DNA of 64,000 nucleotides from Mytilus galloprovincialis (taxonomy: Eukaryota > Mollusca > Bivalvia > Mytilida > Mytilidae): the NCBI RefSeq assembly GCF_965363235.1, contig NC_134846.1, forward strand, positions 32,808,218-32,872,217, read 5' to 3'. Under the pieces are notes generated by a model. The model did not search any database, was not told where the DNA came from, and worked only from the letters and a program-made list of their open reading frames with translations. The position numbers and the translations under genes are program-made. Below, piece after piece: positions 24,201 to 35,004 of the stretch (position 1 is its first letter; each line of letters starts with the position of its first letter).

Positions 24201-24754
24201 CATTATATAATGTTACATTTGATTATATTTCTTTCGTTTCTCACAAATTGATTTTACATGTTATCTACAAGTTAATTGTGTGTATGCAACATGTAAGCAT
24301 TGCAGTTCAATAAAGAAGTGTTCTACACTCTTTGTACATAATGTAAAAGTACAATTTGCTGTATTTAACGATATACCTATTGCGATTATTGTGAAAACAT
24401 TATTCGTATTCTAACTTTTATTTGACAAATGAGTATGTTGCAACAACCCGTAAAAGAGGTAAATGTACTTGTGTAATGAACATTAATTACCAATAACTAA
24501 ATGAAATTTGTTTTTCACTATCTGTAACCTTTTTTCTAACCGCCGTTTATAAATATTCTATATTAATAAGTATGATCAAAAGACGTTCACATCTTCGAAA
24601 TAAGATTGTTATAACGTTTGAATTTGAGGTAAAACAGTTTAACATGAGCATACCATTTTTAATGACTTATGCATGCCATACATTTTGTAAGCATCATATA
24701 CGTCTACTATAACATGAACACACATGTAATCAATGCGTTACCCATGTCTTGCAG

Positions 24755-27700
24755 GGAACACGACAATTTCAGCCTTGGCTGACGAAACAGCTGGCCTTGA
24801 CAACAATAGTAAGTACAAGGTCATACCAACTTTTTTCTCTCTGAAACATTTAGTTTTTCATCAATTTCATAAATTCAAATCAGTCATGCATGAAGTCATA
24901 AAATATTGAACAAAACTAATGAAGACCAAACACAAATAGCTGGATTATTTGAAAAAGTAGACTAGACATTAAAAGCATGCACGTGGATCGAAAAAAAAAA
25001 TACTATCAATATATGCTTCCTCTTTTGCCATATATCTCAATAATAAAAACACTTTTCAAAATGGATTAAGGTAGATAGGGTGTCTTCCTCCATTTTGGAT
25101 TTTGAAATCCCAGAAAACAAGGTCTAGATTTTTGATAAAATGTGCAAATTTTGAGATTAGTAGGTAATTCATGTGTAAGATTTTTCATTATGATATAGAA
25201 AATGCCATGTTTTATCATATTTAGGGTTGTATTTTACCAAAAAACAAATACTTTTGTTTGATTCATTTTTTTCAAACTTTGCCAAATAAGGGGAGACAAC
25301 TCAAATGCAAGGGCAGATAATTCAGATAGACTAAGTGTTACTTTTACAATAGAATGTGTTAGGAATTTACCCATTTTATTATGTAGCAAGAAAACGAGTC
25401 CGGTGACCCTATTTTTTCTTCTTCTTATCTGAAAGAATATTATTGGAGCTATCTTCTTATATTTTATCTCAAAATTCTATGGTGTAGTTTTCGTTTATGA
25501 CCGAAAATTGGGTTTTCCATGCATAATCTATACAAAATCTGACAATTTTGCACAACCTGTAGTGTGAAAATAAGTCCGGTGACCCATTCTTTTTATTAAT
25601 GTTCTTAAACAAGCAGGATATAAACTACATTTTGGCAAATTATTAAGAAATTCTATGGATTATAATTTAGACACCCCATCTACCTTAACCAGAAACTTTT
25701 AATCATTGAAAGCATAACAATTATATATGTCAATCAACTTGTCAAACAATTTGGTGCTAAAATTATCCCAACTGCATCCGTGTCTCCGATAATAGATATA
25801 CAATATATTAAACTATCAACTGTCTCAATTCTTTTACATATGATCCGAAAACAAGTGTATATATTAAGAGAAATCGAATGTCTTTTGCTTTACATTCCCA
25901 GATAAACATTTCAACTTTGATCAGAACAACAAATAAGATGAAAAAATGAAAACAATGGCTGATACTTCTTCAATCACTTGAAAAAAAATTATGTTATGTT
26001 GCATAGGTACATAAATGTAAAAACCCAATGGTTACTATAGCTGAGAAGAGACAGTTGTAATATGACTGCATCTGTTTACATCCCGTGCACAACATAACGT
26101 ATTCCCCTTGTTTTTATATGTTTTACTTTCTGTCTACGGATAAGAATACGTCGACACTTGAACAAATACTATAAATATATCTAGATAAAATCATAAAATG
26201 CCGATTTGCAATTGTCAATAATAGAATGATACCATTTATGTTTAACAGTTATATTACTAATCTGTGTAATTGGTGGAGCAGTAGGGATAGTTTCATTTAC
26301 ACTGTTTGTTTTCTTAGCAAAAAGGTAATTATGATATAATTGTTTTTGAACACAACGTAAATTTTTAGGCTTGAAAGTGTGTTATAATACAGAGGCGAAT
26401 AATACCAAAGCTACATTCAAATCAATTTATCAAACATGAAATGATTACCTAGTTAAAAAATAAAACAGACAATCAGACAAACTTGTTGTAATTGTTTACA
26501 CTCAGTCTAGTAATTTTGGGGTCCTTTATAGCTTGTTGTTCGGTGAGAGCCAAGGCTCTGTGTTGAAGGCTATAATTGTTAACGTTTTATACACTGTGAC
26601 TTAGATGGAGAGTTCACTTGTCTCATTTGCACTCATGCCACATACATGTATTCTAATTTCTATAAACAACAGTACACAAAGCACAACATAAAAAACTAAA
26701 GAGTGAGCAACACGAATCCAGCCGAAGAAAACTTGGGGAAATTCTCACATGCTTCGGAAGGGTAAGCATATCCTGATAAGTGGTTGCACTGAATCAAAAT
26801 ACATCTCGTATTTCCAAATGTATGCCCCTCCCCCTCCATTATCAATTTATTGAATAATGCGTTAACAGACGTCATGACTTAGATGCTCAACATGTAGTTT
26901 TATCCTGGTCTATCTATTTGTAACAACGAAGAGATGTTCCCGTGATATAACTACCCTTAAGCTATAAAAGGGCATGGTATGTCAACATTTAATGCATTTG
27001 ACGGCGAAAGCAGACTCCATTGGATGTTGGATGGGTTCTGATTGATAACTTACTAGTCTTAGATGCATGACATTTTCTATTAGTTGTTAATGGCTTTGAA
27101 CTAGCTGTCAGTAAATGCGAGTACTTTCACATCTGTACTTAGTGTCTTATTGTTGTTGGGATATACAATTGCCCGGCTAAGTCCACTTTGTGTAGTATTT
27201 ATTTGTTTCAATCTGATGAGTTAAGACTTTTTCAACTGATTTCTATAGTTCGTTCTTATATTGTACTGTTACAGCACAGGTTAGGACGAGGGTTTGGATC
27301 CCGCCAACATGTTTAACCCGCCACGTTCTGTATGTATGAGCTTGGCCCTTGTCAGGAACCTGTAATTTAGTGGTTGTCGTTTATTTATGTGTTACATATT
27401 TGTTTTTCGTTCATTGTTTGTATATAAATTAGGCTGTTAGTATTATCGTTTGATTTTTTAACATTGTCATTTTAAAGTCTTTCATAGCTGACTATGCGGT
27501 ATTGACTTTGCTCGTTGTTGAAGGCCGTACGGTGACATCTAGTTGTTAATTTCTGTGTCATTTGGTCTCTTGTGGAAAGTTGTCTAATTGACAATCATAT
27601 CACATCTTCTTTTTTACATTCAAGCTTTATTATGTACCATCGTGTGGCAGAGGCTTGACCATCGTCGAATCAACGAAAACGTGCCTTTTGGTGTTTGGCG

Positions 27701-28334
27701 TTGGTAGGATAAGGCTAATTTTATTGATGAATATTGAAGAATGATAAAAGCTGCTATTTGATTTTTTTTTTTTTTTTTTTTTTTTTATAGATATTGTACT
27801 TGTCACACCACAGTTGAACAAAAGAAAGATAATACAACACATGGAATGGTGAAATCTGAATCGTACACATATTGTGGCTATCAAAATATTGCATTCTCAG
27901 AAATAAAAAATGGCGGAGTAAATAAAGTACCATCGTCTAGTTATTTCACGATAGATCAGCTTGAAACCGGATCATTCCGGACAGTCAAGGAACAAATCAA
28001 CAACAGCGATATACCACATGTGTCATCAGCTGTTTACTTTACCCTTGATCCGGTAGAAACTGGATACGATAGAAGCAATCAAACCACAGCTACTGCAAAT
28101 AATTATGAACTAGCATCGCCAATATGTGATGAAGTCAAAGATGATGATCCGTATATTGAAACCGTGGATGACATTTATGATCATGCGCATCTCAACAGAC
28201 ATAAGAGTACCACCTCTGACGATGTGTACGACCATTCAGTTGATGACACGTATGACGTAGCTGATCACCTCGGTAAAATAGAAAACGATCAAACAATTCC
28301 TTATATAGAACATCATACATATGAAAACTTGTGA
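24755..28334 (+). CDS. Receptor B: short stalk, TM and tyrosine-rich tail (5' end not found)
   Basis: Three exons join in frame: 24755-24808 (phase 1 to 1, a short stalk ending GLDNN), 26249-26324 (TM helix IILLICVIGGAVGIV onward, ending AKR) and 27791-28334 (tail). The first exon is entered in phase 1. It could therefore follow its own undiscovered ectodomain or be spliced from receptor A's stalk exon ending at 14408, which is also phase 1. That would make 24755-28334 an alternative TM/tail end of receptor A. No convincing ectodomain exon was found between 19.5 and 24.7 kb; one weak signal-peptide candidate sits at 20208. Introns carry several retroelement 3' ends. The family is not recognised. 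The splicing model is strong; separate gene versus alternative end is unresolved. Confidence 0.68.
25070..25684. mobile_element. 615 bp element flanked by TTAA
   Basis: Inverted ends GGTAGATAGGGTGTCT and AGACACCCCATCTACC lie between TTAA at 25066-25069 and 25685-25688. A TTAA duplication points to piggyBac- or Kolobok-type transposition. Internally, GTCCGGTGACCC occurs twice. Non-coding, so non-autonomous. Confidence 0.65.
26249..26324 (+). CDS. Transmembrane exon of receptor B
   Basis: A 76-base exon, phase 1 in and phase 2 out, encoding about 24 hydrophobic residues ending in AKR. Acceptor TTTAACAG and donor GTAATT are good. Confidence 0.75.
26510..26650 (+). repeat. Retroelement 3' end, family 1 variant
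   Basis: GGGGTCCTTTATAGCTTGTT, GGCTCTGTGTTGAAGGC and ending CTCATTTGCACTCATGCCAC; same subtype as the copy inside 826-1492. Confidence 0.55.
27280..27615 (+). repeat. Retroelement 3' end, family 1 (long copy)
   Basis: From GGATCCCGCCAACATGTTTA through GCTGACTATGCGGTATTGAC to the fixed CAATCATATCACATCTTC end. It lies in the last intron of receptor B. Confidence 0.6.
27791..28334 (+). CDS. Terminal exon of receptor B: ITIM-like tyrosine tail
   Basis: The exon follows a long T tract ending in TATAG at 27790, so residues before the Met at 27846 (RYCTCHTTVEQKKDNTTHG) belong to the protein. The tail has 180 residues. Two related segments, SSSYFTIDQLETG and SAVYFTLDPVETG, lie about 30 residues apart. 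The first fits the ITIM consensus (S/I/V/L-x-Y-x-x-I/V/L); the second has Ala at -2. Further on come NYELASP (shared with receptor A), PYIE twice, IYDH, VYDH, TYDV and a C-terminal TYENL. The CTC near the membrane may be palmitoylated. There is no enzyme domain. Phosphotyrosine docking is likely, with inhibitory signalling possible but unproven. Confidence 0.78.
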
Positions 28335-28519
28335 AAACAAATAATCAATAGTTATGTCTTTAAAAAAAAATCACATTTGAGACTATTTAATTTGATTCGT
28401 ACATTGAAACTGTAAACAACATTGCCTTATGATTACTCGGACCGCAACTAACAAAAACATACCACTTCTGTTGTGTAAACAGTCATTCAGATTTTGTCAT
28501 AAATTTTTTATAGATTTAA

Positions 28520-28730
28520 ATATAACAAGATGTGGTATGGTTACATGTACCGGTGAGACATCTCTCCACCAGAGACCAATGCACATAGAATGTTAGGAAA
28601 AATAGGTCAACGTACAATCTTCAACTATGAGCTACAATCATAACACATAGCAAGCTATAAAAGGCCCTACAATGACACATGGAAAACAATTCAAACGGGA
28701 AAACTAACGACATGAGTTATGTAGAAAACA
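28520..28730 (-). repeat. Retroelement 3' end, family 1
   Basis: AAGATGTGGTATGG at the start and ACAATTCAAACGGGAAAACT at the far end, the reverse of the + copies. It sits about 190 bases past the receptor B stop. Confidence 0.5.
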
Positions 28731-29360
28731 ATTATCGAAACACACCTATGATAAACAGCAACAAAATACCATCACTGAATTAAAGGCTCCCGACTCGGAA
28801 CTGGCACGTACATGTACAAACTGTGGCCGGATTTAAATGTTTGCAGACGTGTGAACCCTCTTATGACCTAGGATAGTAGGGTTAATATGTAGAAATAAAA
28901 CAAATAAATCAAAATATAGATTTTTATACAGTGTATATTATGTTCAGGGGTAGACCATATGAGCAAACCACATTGTTTTTTTTTTGTTTGTAAAATTTCA
29001 TATGCACACACAGGTGATTTACAGAAACAGATTTTTAATATCTTTTGGTTTTGAGATTTAGGGTAATTCTAATATGACGACCTATTATCGTCAACCAGTA
29101 TAATCACAATATATATAGTTACCTTTAGCTCAAACCGTCTCAGGGTAAACTTATCGAATATAAATGCCCAACCCATGGTTAAATGAAAACAAATCTAAGG
29201 CTGCCATGAATTATTTCTTAAATAACTTTAAGTTATGAAATATTTCTGAAGTTGTTACGATGTACACTTGCATTGTACGTGTACTTGTATATGGATGTTT
29301 GTATGATAATTGCATATGCACTTGCAAGGTCATTGTCAATAGACATATAATGTATGTGTC

Positions 29361-29366
29361 TTTATT
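29361..29366 (-). promoter_or_regulatory. Poly(A) signal of the CYYR1-like gene
   Basis: TTTATT on the plus strand reads AATAAA on the minus strand, about 50 bases after the stop codon. Confidence 0.5.
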
Positions 29367-29412
29367 AAGTTAATAAAACTATTGATGTGTAACTGAACAG
29401 TTTAGATAAGTT

Positions 29413-32400
29413 TCATGACGGAACTGCACTGTCGTATGGAGGTGGTTTCGGTCCAGTATTTATTGGCTGGTTGTCTCCATAGTTCCCAGCAGGCGCAGCG
29501 TTTCCGCCATAGTATCCAGCAGGAGCAGCATTGCCAGCATTGTATCCAGTAGGAACCGGATTTTCGCCGTAGTACCCAACAGCAGGGGGATTACCTCCAG
29601 GATATGACACAGTACCAGCTTATGTAAAAACAAATATATACACGTGATGCGTAGAAATAAGATAGCTATTCCTGTTATAATGATACGCGGTAGATATTCA
29701 AACGTTTTTATAATATTCAAAGTCAATCGATGTTGAAAATAGACCAATTCACTTTAAAAAGAACATACAACCTTATGTAAAATAATGTGTATTTTATGAG
29801 AAGTTTCTGTTCTGGGAAATTTTTTCCCAACGTATTTACTTTAGTGATGCATCCTTAGAATGAGAAAGACATTTGAAGATACTTAGTCTTGTCCCTTTCG
29901 TTTCATAACTTCATTACATATATTTTAAAGTGTCTTTTTTGCAAATCTTATAAAATCCTTGTTATTTTTTCATCGTTTTTGAAAGGACACCAATGTTAAG
30001 AGGATGAAATTCAGAGAGAATTATTTTCCGCCAAGTTTTCAATGGCTTACATCTCGAAAACAAGCACACGGAACCTTTAATTTTTCTCTGCTTTTTTGTT
30101 GCTTCATCTATATTCTATCAATTTATAACAGTCTTTTAAAAAGCTTGTTATTTTGAAACAGAGAAGTGAACATCTATATATAAAAACATCTCAAATTTAG
30201 TTAGGTTTTCAATTTATTTACTCCAGCCTGATTAAAGGGTTTCTATGTATAGGGGAAAGGGAAACATGTATGAAATAACTTACCGTTTGGATTGGTTGGA
30301 TAGATATACCCTGTCGTTGGCTGGGCGATATTTCCGCTTACAACCACGCCTGTTGACCGACGACCACGTCTGCAGCATACACACACCAGTATTGTAATGA
30401 ATATGCCTAGTCCAACAAGGGCCCCAAGGGCTATTACTACAATAATTGGAGCTGATCTGGAAAAAATTTATAAATTCACCATTTTACAATGAATTATCGA
30501 TTATTTAGTAATTGTAGGTGCTTAGGGGTATGATTATCATTACGCATATTATACTTATATGCGTTCGGAACCTGAATGGCCAATTTCAACTGGATGATTG
30601 GAATTTTATTGACACTCCAGATACAGATAACATTTTATTTGTGAAATACGAAATAATAAAGGTACATGCAGTACCATGTCTATGCTTTAAGCATTCGGCA
30701 ATCCTCGGAAGAATCCGCTACTCTCCTTGAGGGTACGGAATCGGCCGAGTTGAGACGAATGTGCTTTAAGCTGTACATTCGTAGAGATTTCTCTTTTTTC
30801 TGATTTGGTTTAGGAAAAAAAGTCTATATGCTTCTACCAATTTCAGGTCTGTGTCGGATTTTCAATAATTAAAGATTCATTCTGTGTACGCAACTATCCT
30901 TCTAGTTGTGGTAAATTTTATATTCCGAACCTGAACTGAAGGATTTTTGAAGAAGGGAAACGATTTGTTTATATTTGCGGAGTGTGGATGCATGTAATAA
31001 AGTTGAACTTTTTATTTGACAATAACATCCAAATTATAAATGTAGTTTTCTTTCTTTGTACATAAATTACCTTCTTGTACTTGTAAATAATCAAGCTTTT
31101 TTCATGAATACACTTTATCAAGTGAATTTCATTTTGGAGAGCTTACACCATTTGTGTACATATTCACAAAAAAGGAAGAAACGGGAGGGGGGATAAACCA
31201 TGAATTTTATTGTGCAGTCTACCTCCTTATGAACGACAAATCTTCCAGTAGTGGGAAAAAAGTTTGAAAGCCGAATTAAGTACAAAGTTGTAGAGCATTA
31301 TCGATCCAAAATTCCAAAAAGTTGTACCAAATACGGCTCAGGCAATCCATGCCTGGGATAAGAACATCCTCAGTACATGCATTTCGAAAAAAATATACTT
31401 TTGCAACCAGTAAATTTATAAAAATGACCAAATATTTAATATTCATTTCAACACCGAAGTGCTGACTACTTGGCTGGGTATACCCTAATACTAAAATAGT
31501 GAATTAAAGACTTATTTTTGTATAGATAGTGTCGTTTATCCAATTATATTATACTTACACTGAGTACACACGGCGATAGTACGTGTAGTAATAACTATTG
31601 CTATAGTAAGTACAGGAACTCCCGACCTGATTATATCCGTAACTGTAGTAGTATGTACAGTCGCTATATGCATCCAAAACACCTACTAAAACATAAAAGT
31701 ACAATTGATTTAATTGTTCCAGTTTATTATGTTTTACTTTTTGTCTTGTTTTTTTTCAGATAAAACTGTACAGTATGGGTTCTGCTCATTGTTGAATGCC
31801 TTACATGGACTTATTGTTGCACTTTGTAAATACAGCTGTTTCTTAAACCACGCCTCTTTTGGGGAGATATATTATAATATTTATAGATACTTTGATTTGT
31901 TCACATACTGTTCCCAGATAGGATTCATCTCATAACGACATAACTTGGGACTGTTACCAGTATAAAAAAACATATTATTGCGGTGAAAAATTAATTCTGA
32001 ATTAGGCAAACAGTAAAGGTTGGGGTCGTACACAATTTTAGTAAGAGTTTAAATTCTTAGACTAACATTTGCGGGGCATATAAATGTTGAAAATATGCCG
32101 CACATCCATATGTGTTGACCTTTGAATAAAAAGCAGTGAATATCAACTTTCTATTCTAGATATAATTTTTACGAAAGTTCATAGTAAAAGTGTCACAGTT
32201 TAAGCCATAAAGGGATTTCCTATAATCGCATTGTCTATATAAATTTACAGAAATGCAACCTATAGTTGTTAACATTTGTGTTATTTGTTATCTGGTGGAT
32301 AGTAGTACCAATGGGTACTTACCAGATCTTCTTATTTCAATATTTAAGTCTTTCGATATGGATCTCGGTAGCAGATCGAGAGAGGGAAAACAAAAATCTG

Positions 32401-34027
32401 GGGGGGGGGGGGGGGGGGGGGTAGACGACCTTTACCGTTGATCGACACAAAACCATAATATTATGTTTTTACGATTGATGTGATTTTTAGCACAACTCAG
32501 TTAAAAAAGTTTTAGCGTCGCTTCACTCGGCAGTAACATTAAAATCACTTTTCATGGAATTAAAACGTACATGTAAATCCTTTTATAGGACAGACATTAT
32601 TATACAAAACAACATCCAGTCACATTTGCTGTGTTACTAATGTTAGTTGACGTTCAATGTCTGAAATAGCTGAAGTTGATAATGCATGTGATTTTTTTGC
32701 AATTTACAGTTTATGACCCTATTAAAATTTAGTCATTGCAACTATTAAAATTGAGAATGGAAATGGGGAATGTGTCAAAAAAAAACAACAACCCGACCAT
32801 AGAGAAGACAACAGCAGAAGGTCACCAACAGGTCTTCAATGCAGCGAGAAATTCCCGCACCCGGAGGTGTCCTTCAGCTGGCCCTTACACAAATATATAT
32901 ACTAGTTCAGTGATAATAAACGCCATACTAAACTCCAAATTGTACACAAGAAACTAAAATTAAAAATAATACTAACAAAGGCCAGAGGCTCCTGACTTGG
33001 GACAGGCGCAAAAAATGCGGCGGGGTTAAACATGTTTATGAGATCTCGACCCTCCCCTATACCTCTAGCCAATGCAGAAAAGTAAACGCATAACAATACG
33101 CACAATAAAAATCAGATCTAGAGAAGTCCGAGTCTAATGTCAGAAGATGTAACCAAAGAAAATAAACAAAATGACAATAATACATAAATAACATCAGACT
33201 ACTAGCAGTTAACTGACATGCCAGCCCCACACTTCAATTAAACTGATTGAAAGATTATGTCTTCATCATATGAATATCAGGCACAATCCTTCCCGTTAGG
33301 GGTTTAGTATCATACAATCATCACATATATGAGAAAAACATAACCCGTGTCATGCCAACAACTGGTTTTTAAATAAACGTGTTTAGTTCCGATGCAAAGA
33401 CCCTATAAGTGAATCAATATTAACGCCAAAATATGCAATCTTTAATGACCTGACAACAGTATCGTAACTATATCCCTTCTTAATAAGTCTATCTAAAGGT
33501 TTTGTCAGCTTCTGAGGTGAATACTGACATTTTTGTGCTTTATAAAGAATATTTCCATAAAATATTGGATGTGAAATACCTGAACGTATAAGAAGTCTGC
33601 ATGTTGAGCTATATTTACGAATGATGTCCTTATACCGATGATAAAATTTATTAAATGTTTTGACTAGTTTGTGATATCGAAAACCCTGGTGTAATAATTT
33701 TTCAGTAATACATAAATTTCTCTCGTTAAAATCTAAAACATTGTTACATACACGAGCGAATAGCATACATATAACTATCTTTTTACCGTCAACATGATTT
33801 GACTATTCTTTCTTTTCCGTTTATAACTAAGTACATATCATACTTACTGTACAATTTTTAGAGTGTTTATATGAATTTCATAAAATGCGAAGTAGGTCGT
33901 CATTTCTATATTAAGAAAGTATTATAACGTGAAGTAAAAAGTTTCTATAAAATGTTAAATATTTTAAATTTGAAATAAACAAAAAATACTAACCAAGAAG
34001 CTGTAATATAACTACAAATAGTAACAT
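29413..34027 (-). CDS. Cysteine- and tyrosine-rich membrane protein (CYYR1-like)
   Basis: A complete minus-strand gene. Exons run 34027-33994 (signal peptide start MLLFVVILQLL), 31685-31559, 30456-30284 and 29618-29413; the total of 540 bases gives 179 aa. The lumenal part is short and very rich in Tyr with two Cys (DCTYYYSYGY, SSCTYY). It is followed by one TM helix (SAPIIVVIALGALVGLGIF) and a Cys-rich juxtamembrane stretch VCVCCRRGRR, which could be palmitoylated. The tail has about five 10-residue repeats around GYYGGN and ends PKPPPYDSAVPS. PPPY is a PPxY ligand for WW domains (NEDD4-type ligases), as in vertebrate CYYR1 and Shisa-type adaptors. AATAAA lies about 50 bases past the stop (29361-29366 on the plus strand). 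Function is unknown; trafficking or ubiquitin-ligase adaptor is a family-based guess. Confidence 0.82.
32400..32421 (+). repeat. Poly-G tract
   Basis: Twenty-two consecutive G in the first intron of the CYYR1-like gene; on its coding strand this is poly-C. Confidence 0.9.
32743..33770 (-). mobile_element. RT retroelement, 3' part with C-terminal ORF, family 2 (5'-truncated)
   Basis: The minus strand carries a 127-codon reading (LLHQGFRYHKLVKTFNKFYH, SGISHPIFYGNILYK, ending SLHRN) that matches the C-terminal end of the RT-type ORF at 51.8 kb. About 640 bases of 3' UTR follow, ending at the fixed CATTCTCAATTTT. It is inserted in the first intron of the CYYR1-like gene in the same orientation. 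Class (LINE-like or Penelope-like) not determined. A truncated fossil. Confidence 0.7.
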
Positions 34028-34149
34028 GTTTGTCCAACTTGATGGTGTAGTGTCCTTCAAAGTTAATAATTAATTAAAACAGATACTTGTTATCAGTGTA
34101 CTTGTACGATAATAACACTTCCGATTTTAGTTTTTGAAAAATAAAGCGT

Positions 34150-34640
34150 ATTATGTATCATCAATTTGTTTACTTTCCTGTTAAAAAAATGTCGTATTTT
34201 AACATGGAGACAGAGAGGATATCGAGTCAGTGGTATGACATATGTGATATCTTTTACGGATGCCATCACGAGTTGGTTGGCCGTTATGACGTATTCAGAT
34301 GCTATTGGATATGTTCCTTATGTCGTAACCACAATCCTGCATGTTCCCTTTTCATGAATGTAACCTACATGTATTTACCGAGTATGTAATAACATGACCA
34401 ACACGATGGGTGCCAAATGTGGAGCAGGATCTGTTAACCCTTCCGGATCACCTTAGATTACCCCCAGGTTTTGATTGGATTCGTCTCGCTTAGTCTTTAG
34501 TTTTTTATGTTGTGTCTTGTATACTTTAACTTGTATTAACTTTTTTTTATGTTTTAGCCATGGTATTGTCAGTTTATTTTCGATCTATGAGTTTTACTGC
34601 TCCTATGGTATCTTTCGCCCCTCTTCAATGTGTTTTTAAT
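34150..34640 (+). mobile_element. RT retroelement 3' end, family 3 (broken, truncated)
   Basis: The end of the RT ORF is recognisable (HHELVGRYDV) and is followed by a UTR (GGCAGGATCTGC-like, CCTTCCGGATCACCT, TATGTTGTGTCTTGTATAC, AGCCATGGTATTGTCAGTTT) shared with 60.4-61.2 kb. It lies between the divergent starts of the CYYR1-like gene and receptor C. Confidence 0.65.
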
Positions 34641-34904
34641 TTGGTAACACAAAGCGTTCTTTACATTGACTTCGAAAGCTGTAGTCTTGTTTTGTACGGA
34701 AATCAGCAAAATACTAGCAAGATATAATAAAGGTATAAGAAGCAGTTATAAAAGAGAGCTGACCTATATATTTATTTTTTCTAAAGAAGGAAAGCCTAAA
34801 ATCACACCTGTTTAGAATATTACTTCACTACGCATAGTATTTTTTCTTCCCTTCAAATATGACCACATCCGACTGACATTTATCCTTCTTCCTGAAGGTT
34901 AATA

Positions 34905-35004
34905 ATGGAGATAATTTTTGTTTTAATAATCGTTTTATGTTACAGTGATTTGCATTATATAAATACGCCAGCAAAATTTAGGAAATATTTCACAATTCAA
35001 AAAG
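34905..35004 (+). CDS. Signal-peptide exon of receptor C
   Basis: The ATG at 34905 opens 33 codons ending in phase 1 at a GTCAGT donor. Residues 2-12 are strongly hydrophobic (EIIFVLIIVLC) and followed by polar YSD, a plausible cleavage region. It joins in frame to 36651. About 40 bases upstream is ATGACCACATCC, which recurs upstream of the related exon at 49629. Confidence 0.7.

Larger units (their letters stand above)
31686..33993 (-). other. First intron of the CYYR1-like gene
   Basis: Contains a decayed family 1 segment near 31755, the poly-G tract at 32400 and the family 2 retroelement. Confidence 0.5.

Noticed and set aside
26671-26760. Possible extra exon in receptor B (AACAG acceptor, GTAAGC donor)
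   Set aside because: Joined to the TM exon it meets a stop after six codons, and it fits no phase needed by the tail exon.
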